This document shows, piece after piece, positions 45,957 to 54,604 of a DNA stretch of 64,000 bases (positions are counted from its first letter, which is position 1; every line of letters begins with the position of its first letter). The notes under the pieces were generated by a model that saw only the letters and a list, made by a program, of their open reading frames with translations, was not told where the DNA came from and did no database searches. This DNA comes from Paenibacillus sp. J45TS6 (lineage in GTDB: Bacteria > Bacillota > Bacilli > Paenibacillales > Paenibacillaceae): the NCBI RefSeq assembly GCF_018403285.1, contig NZ_BOSJ01000016.1, positions 38,709 through 102,708 on the forward strand, given 5' to 3'. The position numbers and the translations under genes are program-made.

Positions 45957-46500
45957 GTGAAAACGAAAAGGTGGTGGATAACGGTATTCAAAGTGATTGG
46001 AATAGTTTTGCTTTTTCTTGTTGTTTCTCTTGTAATTTTGCTTTTGTAATCAACTTAAGTCCTGTCGTGCCAAAAGAATATGTGGAAAAGGTATTGGCCG
46101 GAGGCAAAATCGAAACAACATATCAGGCCATGGGCAAGTATGAAATGAAACATTCTACAGTGAAGAATTCAAGTGAGGTTAAAAAAGTTCCATATCTACT
46201 ACCCGGCCGATCTTGAAGAAAATAGCAAATCCTATCCAGTTGTGGTTCTGGTAAAATACCGGGGTCCAAGCATCTAGATATCCGGCTGTATTCCTTCGAA
46301 CATGAGGCATCGTGGGTATTCATAGTGCTGGGTAACCATAAAATGACTCAATCCGGCAAATCTACCGACATGACTCTGGCTTATATTTGGAACAGAATAA
46401 AGACAAGAATAGCATTTTTTACAACAAGGTAGATTTAGACAACATCGGAATCGTCCGCTACTCTCGAGGTGGCCCGGGGATGTTCAACCTTCACAGGATT
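45957..46500 (+). pseudogene. Broken alpha/beta hydrolase gene
   Basis: Starts well (TAGGAGGATGAAAAA then GTG at 45957) as a membrane-anchored protein (RWWITVFKVIGIVLLFLV). It is then interrupted: a frame change near 46045 leads to NLSPVVPKEYVEKVLAGGKI, another near 46190 to FHIYYPADLEENSKSYPVVV, and further shifts and stops follow. IVRYSRGGPG near 46460 sits where the nucleophile motif G-H-S-x-G-G is expected and has lost the His. The sequence then ends in foreign DNA. A relic of a second hydrolase of the dienelactone/PAF-acetylhydrolase kind. Confidence 0.7.
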
Positions 46501-46502
46501 GA

Positions 46503-46771
46503 CTTAAAAAAAGAAACTCCGAAAACCCTTGAGTGGGTTTCCGGAGTTTCTTCCTTTTCCCTTTTAGAATCATCATCAGCACCTTGCTCCTTATGTTGTA
46601 GAAGACGTAAAGCATTCCTTTCAGTGAGTTGACAAACGTTAATGGCATCACCACAGATGTCCCGAATAACTGATGTTAGACAGAAGGCTAACTGTATATT
46701 ATTTTCAAATATTCTGATTCCACTATCCTGCCGGTTAGCCGAACTGGCTGCAGAAGATCCGGCAGCCTGTT
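46503..46771 (-). pseudogene. 3' remnant of an unrecognised gene
   Basis: A minus-strand frame without a start codon reads IQLAFCLTSVIRDICGDAIN, then VCQLTERNALRLLQHKEQG and an acidic tail, ending at a stop at 46503. Composition looks coding and the end lies at a terminator. It probably is the C-terminus of a gene whose 5' part was replaced by the repeat copy at 46725. No family recognised. Confidence 0.35.
46511..46552. terminator. Hairpin terminator
   Basis: AAGAAACTCCGAAAACCC pairs with GGGTTTCCGGAGTTTCTT. It lies inside the minus-strand remnant and downstream of the broken hydrolase; T-rich sequence follows on both strands. Confidence 0.7.
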
Positions 46772-46809
46772 ATCATGGTGCTATCGTTTTTTCAGTTAGC
46801 TTAATGATG
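46725..46809 (-). repeat. attC-like repeat, full copy
   Basis: CCTGCCGGTTAGCCGAAC box, hairpin GGCTGC/GCAGCC (46746-46767), then GCTATCG-TTTTTTC-AGTTAGCTTAATG. The gene to its right reads into it and stops inside. Confidence 0.75.
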
Positions 46810-47417
46810 TGTTTGTAAACTCCAATAAATTTCAGTTTTATCGTTGCAGAAAAAAACTTCCAAATCAGCAAACTCAACAATTTATTGATTGTATTTTTAT
46901 CTGAACAAAGTATTGAAAAGTGGCTATCCCAATGGGTTGTAAGTAAAATTTCATTTTCGTGGGTAAATAGATTCAAGCGTTGATTTCTAAAAGCTGTGTT
47001 ATCTTTGATTAAATCATCAATATATTCTAACTTTCGCTCTGTGCAAAATTCATCACCAGACCATATCCAGTCATGTCCTTCTTGTTTTATTGACAAAAGC
47101 ACCTTATTCATTAGAAACTCTGGAAATAAACCTTCCATTGGTTCGATTAACTGTAGCTTCTCACAAGTGTCTTGAATTCTTTTTGAGGTCTCTTCGTTTG
47201 CAAATTGTTTTTTCAATCCCATGATTCGGGTTCTTAATCCAATGTCTAACTTGTTGTAACTTTCGGTTTCTGATAATGATAAAAACTGTTTCCAAGTAAT
47301 CATTTCGCACTTTTCTATAAAGTCATTTTTACCCGGATACGTCCCAGGCTCAAATAAATCGCAGCTAATTGATATTGGTTTTATGAATGGATGAAAAAAA
47401 AACAAATACTTCATCAT
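46773..47417 (-). CDS. Hypothetical protein, 214 residues
   Basis: Mixed helical protein opening MMKYLFFFHPFIKPISISCD with LFEPGTYPGKNDFIEKCEMI; aromatic and acidic, no signal or clear membrane span. ITWKQFLSLSETESYNKLDIG suggests a compact domain. The middle (FLMNKVLLSIKQEGHDWIWSGDEFCTERKLEYI) is typical of immunity or DUF2711-like proteins found singly in Bacillus genomes, but this is a weak resemblance. The C-terminal ten residues are read from inside a repeat copy. Confidence 0.65.
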   Translation of the reverse strand: MMKYLFFFHPFIKPISISCDLFEPGTYPGKNDFIEKCEMITWKQFLSLSETESYNKLDIGLRTRIMGLKKQFANEETSKRIQDTCEKLQLIEPMEGLFPEFLMNKVLLSIKQEGHDWIWSGDEFCTERKLEYIDDLIKDNTAFRNQRLNLFTHENEILLTTHWDSHFSILCSDKNTINKLLSLLIWKFFSATIKLKFIGVYKHIIKLTEKTIAP

Positions 47418-47560
47418 ATATTCCCTTGTAAAAATCCTTTATAGGAGCATCTTCGGGTGCACAAACATATTTATGAGATTCAGGTAACACTCTTGTTTCA
47501 CTCATTAAAGCACCAACTTCCCCACACTTCACAACTATATAACATTGCTAAACCTAAGCA

Positions 47561-47639
47561 ATCCTGCCCAGTAGCTTAAAGAAAAAGCAACCGGTCTATT
47601 GATCGGTTGCTTACTTTTCCTTCTTGAACTAACGTTAGT
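47561..47639 (-). repeat. attC-like repeat, full copy with short right end
   Basis: ATCCTGCCCAGTAGCTTAAAG, hairpin AAGCAACCGGTC/GATCGGTTGCTT, then GAACTAACGTTAGTA. The usual TTTTTCC between the two right boxes is deleted. Confidence 0.85.
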
Positions 47640-47717
47640 ACTATTATAAAGGTATTTATCAAGCAGTGACGAATAGTATAGGTCAATAATTACATTGGGG
47701 ACTTTCAGGAGGAGCGC

Positions 47718-47915
47718 ATGCTTAGAAAATATTTATTGAAGTATCCATTATGGTTTACAGTTATATGGTGTTTTGCTGCCTTAACTGTACTTTTAAATTT
47801 GATGTTTTGGAGAAATATCTTAATAATTCTCTTTTCTATGATTGTTTTATATGTGGCTAACGGATTTCGAACATGGAATAGTGATCGAAAATTATCTCTT
47901 GTATCGTTTGTTTAG
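47718..47915 (+). CDS. Small membrane protein, 65 residues
   Basis: Two hydrophobic spans: about 12-32 (WFTVIWCFAALTVLLNLMFW) and 33-50 (ILIILFSMIVLYVANGF), then a short polar tail. AGGAGGAGCGC precedes the ATG, so expression is likely. No recognised family. It lies between two repeat copies, on the opposite strand to most of its neighbours. Confidence 0.65.
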   Translation: MLRKYLLKYPLWFTVIWCFAALTVLLNLMFWRNILIILFSMIVLYVANGFRTWNSDRKLSLVSFV

Positions 47916-48001
47916 ACATTCGTTTTCTCTTACATCTTATATCGGTTTTTCACTTTGATGATGCTGTGAAAAAGAAATATGACTTCCTGCCAGAAATCCC
48001 C

Positions 48002-48094
48002 TGTAACTTCCGATTTACATAACTATAAGGGGGGAACTGCCAACTGGCAAGCTGCTCCCTGCTGTGTTCGACTATCGTTTCTCGTTAGCTTAAT
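48002..48094 (-). repeat. attC-like repeat, full copy (second hairpin type)
   Basis: TTTACATAACTATA box; hairpin with core GCCAACTGGC (48028-48060) and outer arms GGGGGGAA / GCTCCCT; right side CGACTATCG-TTTCT-CGTTAGCTTAATGG. Confidence 0.85.
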
Positions 48095-48105
48095 GGAAGG
48101 GGCGG

Positions 48106-48138
48106 TTAATTGAGCTATCTTCTTCGATAGCTTAATTA
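48106..48138 (-). terminator. Inverted repeat at the end of the lipoprotein gene
   Basis: TTAATTGAGCTATC pairs with GATAGCTTAATTAA with a short loop; the right arm includes the lipoprotein stop codon. AT-rich tail; probably a terminator. Confidence 0.5.
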
Positions 48139-48689
48139 ATGGATTGCTCAGCTTCATAATGAAATATACTTTTACCGTCTTTATCAAAACCATTCAAGAT
48201 AAATCCAGGTTGATCGTTACTGTATTTGTCTTGTAATGCAAACCATAGTTTAGTTCCATCACTTAGTTCGACTATTTCAGCATATTTATCAATATTTTGA
48301 CTCATTCCTAAATTTTTGATATGGAGTTTAGAAATCGACTGTTCTTTTACTATTCCAATGTAAAACTGATACTGCTTTTCCTCTTCCTTTGTATTAATGT
48401 TAACCCAACTCCAAGTAACATCTGTTTCATTAGAAAGGAACGACACGCCTCCTCCAAAGCTCCATTTATATTTGTTCCCGACTTTATAAACAATTCCAGC
48501 ATCTGCCCCTCCATTAGGATTTTCATAAATCAAAATAATGCTATTATTCAGTTCTTCCTTATACAAAATCTGTTCATTTTGAATTCCTTCACTTCGTATA
48601 GTTGCCTCAATTGATTTGTATCCGTTATCTATACAACCAGATAATAAGAGGAATAAACTCAAACCCAACAAAGAAATCACTTTTTTCAT
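48132..48689 (-). CDS. Hypothetical lipoprotein, 185 residues
   Basis: Lipobox LLLSGC with Cys 19. The mature part is beta-rich (IILIYENPNGGADAGIVYK, KYKWSFGGGVSFLS) and is likely a small surface domain of about 160 residues. It resembles single-copy lipoproteins of Bacilli without known function. Its stop is 38 bases from a repeat copy. Confidence 0.75.
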   Translation of the reverse strand: MKKVISLLGLSLFLLLSGCIDNGYKSIEATIRSEGIQNEQILYKEELNNSIILIYENPNGGADAGIVYKVGNKYKWSFGGGVSFLSNETDVTWSWVNINTKEEEKQYQFYIGIVKEQSISKLHIKNLGMSQNIDKYAEIVELSDGTKLWFALQDKYSNDQPGFILNGFDKDGKSIFHYEAEQSIN

Positions 48690-48766
48690 AAGTATCCACC
48701 TTCATTGAAACGACGTTATTAACACTATATATTGAACGCTAAAATCAAATGAATGTTCTGCTAATC

Positions 48767-48855
48767 TGCCGGTTTGCATAACTAAAAGGGAGCAGTTGCC
48801 AACTGGCAAGCTGCTCCCTGCTGTGTTCGACTAACGTTTTTTCGTTAGCGGAATG
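48767..48855 (-). repeat. attC-like repeat, full copy (second hairpin type)
   Basis: CTGCCGGTTTGCATAACT, hairpin AGGGAGCAGTTGCC/GGCAAGCTGCTCCCT (48787-48819), then CGACTAACG-TTTTTT-CGTTAGCGGAATGA. It is the uninterrupted counterpart of the copy that holds the group II intron. Confidence 0.9.
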
Positions 48856-48862
48856 ACATTTC

Positions 48863-49777
48863 TTAATCAGCGAGAGCACGTTTTATGTTCGCTTTTGCTT
48901 CATCAACTAATCTATCATCATTATCATCAATTGCCTGCATCATTATTAAAATGGGAATATATATGGCAATTAATCGAGCTAATATCTTCGTTTCTTCATC
49001 AACTTCCCCATATTCTTCGAAAAAATTTGAACGCGCATTCGGGGGTAAAAAGCTATACACAATATTCAAGTCACAAGCAGGATGTCCTATATTGATATCT
49101 CCCCAGTCGATAATCCCTGAAACTCTTCCACTCTCATCTACTAGCATATTTTTAAAATGAAGGTCACCATGTAGGAATACGTACTTTTGCTTCACTTTTT
49201 CAATTCTAAGCTGTTCTAAATAATTCGATAATGCACGATACTCTTCTTCTCTAAAATGAAGGGCAATGTAGGAAAGAAATTTATGCATCTTTTCCTTACG
49301 CATCGCAATATCAGTCAGATTTCTATGGTCATGTTGAACTCCATTTTCTTGGGCAATTTGCACAGGGAATGCATGTAAGCTTTTTAAAAATTGCGCGAGC
49401 GTTGTTGCTGATAACGCACGTTGCTTGTCATTTAATCCGATTGGAAACTCTCCGGGTAAATAGGGGTAGCCTAGGAAGGGTGCTGGATAACCATAATCCC
49501 CTACCCCAAAAAATAACGGTATCGAGTATGCAATGGAAAAATAATCTTTAAGCTTAGGTAGTATTTTTCCTTCCATCCTTAAAGAATTAATTGCAACTTC
49601 TCTTCTTGGAAAGCGAAATACATATTCGTTCCCGACAAGATAAACAGTGTTATCCCAGCCATGACCTAGTTTTTGTACGCTTTTTGAAGCTAACTGCGGG
49701 AACTGACTGCTTATTAATTTATGAGCTAATTCTTCTGATACTTCCCATTCTGCATCCCATTGATTCGAACTTCCCAT
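48863..49777 (-). CDS. Aminoglycoside phosphotransferase (APH)-family kinase
   Basis: 304 residues, protein-kinase-like fold. LGHGWDNTVYLVGNEYVFRF is the nucleotide loop and Lys/Arg strand, FLHGDLHFKNMLVD the catalytic H-G-D-x-H-x-x-N loop and GIIDWGDINIGHPACDL the metal-binding D-x-x-D motif. It phosphorylates an alcohol on a small molecule; whether this is an antibiotic is unknown. The frame is open to 49831; I prefer MGSSNQW at 49777 (GGAG nine bases upstream). The stop is eight bases from a repeat copy. Confidence 0.85.
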   Translation of the reverse strand: MGSSNQWDAEWEVSEELAHKLISSQFPQLASKSVQKLGHGWDNTVYLVGNEYVFRFPRREVAINSLRMEGKILPKLKDYFSIAYSIPLFFGVGDYGYPAPFLGYPYLPGEFPIGLNDKQRALSATTLAQFLKSLHAFPVQIAQENGVQHDHRNLTDIAMRKEKMHKFLSYIALHFREEEYRALSNYLEQLRIEKVKQKYVFLHGDLHFKNMLVDESGRVSGIIDWGDINIGHPACDLNIVYSFLPPNARSNFFEEYGEVDEETKILARLIAIYIPILIMMQAIDDNDDRLVDEAKANIKRALAD

Positions 49778-49929
49778 ATTTATCGACTCCATCGCCAAAA
49801 TAGATAATCTACTCACCTGATATATTACCATAAATTGGTTTGTTAATTAGGGTCTTAAAAGGTATTATTACAGTTTACTGATAGTAATTTATAGTATGAT
49901 ACGATCCTAGTAAGGAGGAGCTTGAAACG

Positions 49930-50148
49930 ATGAGAAAAAGATTGCTTGTAGTAACTTCATTAATACTTCTTTTTGGAGCAACAGCCTCTATTGCATGGGC
50001 CAACTCAGGAAAAACCATTAATTATCTAGTAGATTTACCTAAACAAGAAGCAGAGAAAGTATATAATGATGTCTACACTGAAACACCATTTATCATTGAC
50101 CCAGATACAGGAGAACATCTTGTGAACCCTGTAACTGGTGAGAAGTAA
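49930..50148 (+). CDS. Small secreted protein, 72 residues
   Basis: Signal peptide MRKRLLVVTSLILLFGATAS with a likely cleavage after AWA (residue 24), then a 48-residue acidic mature peptide with TETPFIIDPDTGEHLVNPVT. AAGGAGG precedes the ATG and a TATGAT -10 lies at about 49896. Followed by a strong terminator. Function unknown; it looks like an intact single-gene unit. Confidence 0.72.
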   Translation: MRKRLLVVTSLILLFGATASIAWANSGKTINYLVDLPKQEAEKVYNDVYTETPFIIDPDTGEHLVNPVTGEK

Positions 50149-50162
50149 ATGAAGAATAACAA

Positions 50163-50186
50163 ACCCCAAATTTGGGGTCCTTTTTT
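50163..50186 (+). terminator. Terminator after the small secreted protein gene
   Basis: ACCCCAAATTTGGGGT followed by CC and T6, 14 bases after the stop. Confidence 0.93.
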
Positions 50187-50559
50187 AGTTTAAAAAACAT
50201 GCTTAAGCAATAAATTGACACTAAAGTGAGACCAACAAGGAACTAGAATTGAACAATAAATATTTTAATGTACATATCTATGGTAATTATCCGGGTGTCT
50301 ATGCTATCTAATCGTTGCAGGACTCGACTATGCTGCAGAAAGCCTTATCAGCGAAAGACAAACTGCCAATTTAAGGAGTGATTTTCCAAGTATAGTTCGA
50401 AGATCATCGCAGTTTTATTAAGGCGGATTTAAACCGTGTTAATCATCGCTGTTTGATTAACTACACTTAATACTCATAAAGAATTTCCATGAAATGCTAC
50501 GGTTCGCTGTAATGTATATAAACACAGAGTTTATTCTGATTACAAAATCTACATCACCA
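50187..50559. other. Noncoding stretch
   Basis: About 370 bases with many stops in all frames. I see short coding-like scraps on the plus strand near 50310-50450 but nothing recognisable; possibly decayed genes. Confidence 0.5.
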
Positions 50560-50596
50560 TATAAAACAAGCCACTCCAAACAATAGAGTGGCTTGT
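50560..50596 (-). terminator. Terminator after the methyltransferase gene
   Basis: ACAAGCCACTC (50566-50576) pairs with GAGTGGCTTGT (50586-50596); minus-strand tail TTTTATA. Confidence 0.88.
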
Positions 50597-50610
50597 GGCA
50601 TGTTAGTTAA

Positions 50611-51390
50611 TTATGATCTTGTAGCTTCATAAACGAAAGTTTGATTTCCATTGGTGGGTATCTTCCCAAACTCATAATCAGCTGATACAGTTACACCGGT
50701 AAAACCGATACTTTCTAGAATGAACTTAAATTCTTCAACTCCGTACCACCGCTTAGCAAAACGTTGTAATTCAGTTTGGATGAGTTTTCCGTTACGCCAC
50801 TTTTCATACTTGATATGGTCTACTCTGCATTGGTTAAAGAATAAATCAGCTTCGACACACTTACCTTCCATAGTAATAATGTCACCATTGGGTAAATGAA
50901 ATGTCGATGATCCGTTCCAGCTTCCATTATCAGAACTGTTGTAATTATTGCTTGGTAAATGTAGGTCTAGTATAAGACGCCCACCTAATTCCAGATGATC
51001 GTACAGTCGTTTTAAGACTTCCTTTGCTTCAGCCCGTTGTTCAATCAACAAGAATGATCCCCCAGGAATAATGATTGCTTCATATTTGCTAGGCAATGCA
51101 AGTTCCTTTAAGTCAGCTTGATACAAATTGGTTTTAAGACAATGAGCCTCACAACGTTGTCGGCATGAATCCAACATCACTGAAGAGTAGTCTACTCCGT
51201 CGACAAGAAGACCTGATTTAAGAAGCGGAATGATGACACGACCAGAACCCACCATTGCTTCTAAAACTCGTTCCTCACAATGTTTAAGTCTTTCTTGATA
51301 ATATTCAATATCACCATTAAAGGAATGCCCAATTTGCTTGGTCAGATCATAAACCTCCGTGCAAAGTTCACCGTAATAACTAAAAGACAT
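50611..51390 (-). CDS. Class I SAM-dependent methyltransferase
   Basis: 259 residues. The SAM-binding motif is weakened to LEAMVGSGRVIIPLLKSG (usual E-x-G-x-G-R), followed by VDGVDYSSVMLDSCR (acidic residue for ribose), NLYQADLKELALP and GGRLILDLHLP. Typical of the methyltransferase domain 25/11 group of Bacilli. Substrate unknown. ATG with GGAGGG. It is in the accessory region and has its own terminator but no adjacent repeat. Confidence 0.82.
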   Translation of the reverse strand: MSFSYYGELCTEVYDLTKQIGHSFNGDIEYYQERLKHCEERVLEAMVGSGRVIIPLLKSGLLVDGVDYSSVMLDSCRQRCEAHCLKTNLYQADLKELALPSKYEAIIIPGGSFLLIEQRAEAKEVLKRLYDHLELGGRLILDLHLPSNNYNSSDNGSWNGSSTFHLPNGDIITMEGKCVEADLFFNQCRVDHIKYEKWRNGKLIQTELQRFAKRWYGVEEFKFILESIGFTGVTVSADYEFGKIPTNGNQTFVYEATRS

Positions 51391-51720
51391 ATAATTTTTA
51401 CCCTCCGTGGTTTTGGTTTATTGCACGGAAGGAGATAGTTTTAACGATTACCCCTTCCGCACCTCAAAAATAACTGCTTCGTCAACGAATTGAATTGTTC
51501 TCACCATAATCACTCGCTTTCTTAGTAGGATAAAATGAATATAATATACAAAGAAATTTTTGGCAATAACTGGAACGCATATCGATAACAGACAATTCAT
51601 ATTCGTGCGACGGATGTACATACGGCACTTCTAACCCCAAGAACTACTAAAATGATATAACTCTTCATCCTAACACCACCAGACTACCTAAGAAGTGGCT
51701 TATGGACGTATACGTTGTAC
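51391..51720 (-). other. Intergenic region with gene remnants
   Basis: A hairpin TGCGGAAGG/CCTTCCGTGCA lies at 51419-51461, just before the methyltransferase gene. Two short minus-strand frames (MVRTIQFVDEAVIFEVRKG and MKSYIILVVLGVRSAVC) look like decayed pieces. No intact gene. Confidence 0.45.
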
Positions 51721-51734
51721 TGCCCGTTAGCATA

Positions 51735-53634
51735 ATCGAGTAGGAGGCTACCCATTAGAGGAGTAGCCGACCTCTCACACCACCGTACGTACCGTTCGGT
51801 ATACGGCGGTTCAACCGCATAAGTGCATTTTACGTAGACGCTCGTACTGCGCAGGAAAGTCATAATATCCTGCCTGTGCGAGCTTTTCGTTTGTTATGGA
51901 ACAAGACAGCACCGGGCTTCTGGCGATGCGCCAGTACCCAAGACGGGAGTTTCCCCATTGGTACGCCTTCCCCTCCGGTATCCCCAGTCTGCGTAGGTTT
52001 TGTACCTTTGTTCTCGGTTTCTTCCATTGCTTCCAGATGTACATACGAAGTCGCCTCCGCAGCCATTCACTCCAGCTTTGCAATATCCGTTTCATATCAG
52101 CTGCATAATAGTAGCCAATCCATCCGCGAATGTAGATCTTCACTTTCTCCATGACTTGGCGAACGTTCCTGCCCTGACTTCGGCTCGTTAGTTCTTTCAA
52201 CTTCTTCTTTGCTTTTGTGAGGGACTGACCATGTACTCGAATATACACGCCACTTCTGTTCTTTCCCAAAGTAAAGCCAAGAAATTTAAAGTGCTTCCGG
52301 GCCATTACACTGACTACCTTGCTTTTCTGCATATTCATTTGCAGTCTCAGCTTGTTCTCCAGGTATTTCCGGCAGGATTCCAAGAGACGCATTGCTGCCC
52401 GTTTGCTTTTAGCTAGCACTACGATGTCATCTGCATAGCGGAGGACCTTCACTCCCCGGCCGTTCATCTCCTGGTCGAATTCGTTCAGGTAGATGTTTGC
52501 AAGTAACGGCGATAAGGGGCCTCCCTGCGGAGCGCCTTCCTCCGTTTTGCATTGCACCCCGTTCTCCATGACTCCACTCTTCAGATATTTCTTAATCAAA
52601 TCGGTTACGCGCTTATCCCCGATTTGTTTGCGCAAAAGGTTCATCAGTAGCTCATGGTTCAGCGTGTCAAAGTATTTGGATAGGTCAATTTCTACCGCGT
52701 AGCCGTAGCCCTGCTGCGCATACTCTTTTACCTTGCGAATGGCTTGCTGTGCACTCCGCCCTGGGCGGTAGCCGTAGCTTCCCTCCGAAAAGAGCGGCTC
52801 AAACAGTGGCTGCAACTGCTGGGCAATCGCCTGCTGGATTACTCGGTCCACTACCGTGGGTATGCCCAGCTTCCGTACTCCACTTCCATCTGGTTTGGGA
52901 ATTTCTTTGCGCCGTACGGGGCTTGGCTTGTACCTGCCTTCCCGGATACTTTGCAAGAGCTCATCTTTATGTTCCTGCAGCCATGGCAGAGCATCTTCTA
53001 CGGTCATCCCGTCGATCCCTGGCGCTCCATGGTTGCGTTTGACCTGCTTGTAGGCTCTGTTCAGATTGTCTCTGTCCAGTATCTGCTCCAGCAGGTCTGT
53101 TGCACCGTCCCTTTCTTCACATTCCCGAATGTCGACACTCCGCGCTCCCACATACTCTTTGCGTTCCACGCTATCCCTTTGCGGGCAGCCCTTTCGGTAT
53201 TCTGCTTTCATTGCATCGACTCTCCTTCCTGTTTATACTCAAGACTTACGATTGTTCGGCCCTTCCCGAAAAAAAAAACTTCTCGGTACTATGGCTTCTG
53301 CTGACTTCTCACAGCAAGCTTTACTCCGTCTTTCGGATTTTTTTTCCTACTTCACGTCTGTGAGATCTCCCCGGGTAAGAGCGATAACTTTCCCCTCATC
53401 TATCTGCCACATTTACATGATAGGATTCGGGCAGTATTGGACTTCGCTTTGTAGTGCAAGCTCGTCCGTCCCACCATGCCTTGTATGTGATTTCTGTTCG
53501 TCAGACCGAGGGTTTGCCTCCGGCTTCCTTCAGATTCCGCCTCGCGGCGGACACCCTTGCCCTTGGCTAACAGTTCCTACTGCCAAGCCTGTAGCGGACT
53601 TTCACCGCCGAGTTATCGCCCATGCCGGGCGCAC
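51735..53634 (-). mobile_element. Group IIC intron, complete, 1,900 bp
   Basis: The minus-strand transcript starts GTGCGCCCGGCATGGG at 53634 and ends in domain V (GTACGTACGGTGG region, about 51780-51815) and domain VI, finishing CTCGAT at 51735. The reverse transcriptase has no endonuclease domain. It sits directly after a terminator-type stem-loop (GGGAGCA...GCTCCC, then TTTTAGT), the known preference of class C introns. Comparison with the empty repeat copy at 48767 fixes both ends. Confidence 0.93.
51811..53211 (-). CDS. ltrA: Group II intron reverse transcriptase/maturase
   Basis: 466 residues. RT fingers and palm: GIDGMTVEDALPWLQEHK, YKPSPVRRKEIPKPDGSGVR, LGIPTVVDRVIQQAIAQQL, AVEIDLSKYFDTLNHELL, GAPQGGPLSPLLANIYL and the catalytic LRYADDIVVLA; FLGFTLGKNRSGVYIRVH follows. 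The C-terminal GIIM maturase domain is RNVRQVMEKVKIYIRGWIGYY to KAYQWGNSRLGYWRIARSP. No HNH domain. Intact, so the intron may be active; it helps splicing and primes retrohoming. Confidence 0.96.
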   Translation of the reverse strand: MKAEYRKGCPQRDSVERKEYVGARSVDIRECEERDGATDLLEQILDRDNLNRAYKQVKRNHGAPGIDGMTVEDALPWLQEHKDELLQSIREGRYKPSPVRRKEIPKPDGSGVRKLGIPTVVDRVIQQAIAQQLQPLFEPLFSEGSYGYRPGRSAQQAIRKVKEYAQQGYGYAVEIDLSKYFDTLNHELLMNLLRKQIGDKRVTDLIKKYLKSGVMENGVQCKTEEGAPQGGPLSPLLANIYLNEFDQEMNGRGVKVLRYADDIVVLAKSKRAAMRLLESCRKYLENKLRLQMNMQKSKVVSVMARKHFKFLGFTLGKNRSGVYIRVHGQSLTKAKKKLKELTSRSQGRNVRQVMEKVKIYIRGWIGYYYAADMKRILQSWSEWLRRRLRMYIWKQWKKPRTKVQNLRRLGIPEGKAYQWGNSRLGYWRIARSPVLSCSITNEKLAQAGYYDFPAQYERLRKMHLCG

Positions 53635-53706
53635 ACTAAAAGGGAGCACTTGCCAACTGGCAATCTGCTCCCTTTTATTGAACTCACGCTTCTACATTAG
53701 TTTAAT

Positions 53707-53885
53707 GAAATGACTTAACGAAATTATAAATTGAACCTCGTTCTAGTGTGTTTAACCTTACTTCACCATACTTTTTTCAGTGATATATACTATGAAAGTG
53801 ATCAAAATGGACCCCACTATTTTCAACTACATGGCTAAGCCTAAAGCCATAAGATTGTATTTCATCGATTATTCGTATTAAGCTA
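53707..53885. other. Noncoding stretch between repeat and hydrolase fragment
   Basis: AT-rich. GATCAAAATGGACCCCACTA at 53798-53817 resembles the ends of some insertion sequences, but no second end or transposase is present. Confidence 0.35.
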
Positions 53886-53992
53886 TTGTACTGATTAATA
53901 GACTCATTATTTGAAAGAATGATGGTACATATATCTACATCAAATAATACGGAATATAGTTATCCCAAGGTGATCTCCTCCATGGGAATATC
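53886..53992 (-). pseudogene. Internal fragment of a serine hydrolase gene, copy of 58492-58603
   Basis: About 107 bases differ from the interior of the beta-lactamase-like gene at 58185-59444 by only some eight changes, including short deletions. It spans the part around the YSHGGDHLGIS motif in the same orientation. No start, no flanking homology. A relic of a duplicated copy. Confidence 0.8.
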
Positions 53993-54056
53993 TCTATATA
54001 GTCCTGATTAAAGAAGCTAAAGGTATTATGAAATTGATTCATTTCAGAATAAAAAA
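53990..54056 (+). repeat. Dispersed repeat, copy 2 (first copy at 13712)
   Basis: TCCTGATTAAAGAAGCTAAA and AGGTATTATGAAATTGATTC match 13720-13765. It abuts the hydrolase fragment directly, so two unrelated pieces were joined here. Confidence 0.75.
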
Positions 54057-54467
54057 AGGGTGTAGTAATGAACAAAAAACTTTGACTTATATAATTGGTC
54101 TTCCAGGTGTTTAGTCACAAAAGATAGGGCTACATAGTATGTAGGAATCGCAAAATATTTCATGAAGTATACGTAGTCGCTGTTTGAGGTAAGACCAGAG
54201 GAGGAAAGTAAATATTTATTAGGCTATAGTAAAATACCCTTAAGTAGCATTCAAGAGTAGACTAGATTACAAAAAACTACAAAAAGGTCATTACACAAAA
54301 TTGATCAACCTATGTTAATTATACATTCTATTAAAGATAACTCTGTACATGAAAAGCGGCTTCTTACTTGGTTTTATTGCTCCATATTAATCGTGTTCTG
54401 TCTGTCCAATAAACTCATTATGTTAATTCATTTTTAAAGGTCTTATACACCTATTTATTCACTGCTC
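54057..54467. other. Noncoding stretch, nothing recognised
   Basis: About 410 bases, AT-rich, stops in all frames. No hairpin with a T-tract and no repeat copy were seen. Confidence 0.5.
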
Positions 54468-54582
54468 TAATTGGGGTACCGTCAGGAAAATGCGGATTCA
54501 CAAAAAGTCTCACAGTTTGTTCGGATCAGTATAATTAATGCCATAAATTAAAGTTATTAATCATATAAAGAACAGGCAAATG

Positions 54583-54598
54583 CCCCCATTAGTTAAAT
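54583..54598 (-). repeat. attC-like terminal box, degenerate
   Basis: CCCATTAGTTAAATAA just beyond the DUF3139 stop resembles CCGTTAGCTTAATGA. There is no hairpin; weak on its own. Confidence 0.3.
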
Positions 54599-54604
54599 AA
54601 AAAT

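Larger units (their letters stand above)
51721..53706 (-). repeat. attC-like repeat copy split by a group II intron
   Basis: 51721-51734 (TGCCCGTTAGCATA) and 53635-53706 (ACTAAAAGGGAGC, hairpin with core GCCAACTGGC, right box CATTAGTTTAATG) join to give the same sequence as the uninterrupted copy at 48767-48855. Confidence 0.9.

Noticed and set aside
52744-53713. Several plus-strand frames (60-215 codons) across the intron
   Set aside because: They are antisense to the reverse transcriptase and to structured intron RNA; no ribosome sites.
53798-53817. End of an insertion sequence (GATCAAAATGGACCCC)
   Set aside because: Only one possible end, no partner repeat, no target duplication and no transposase.
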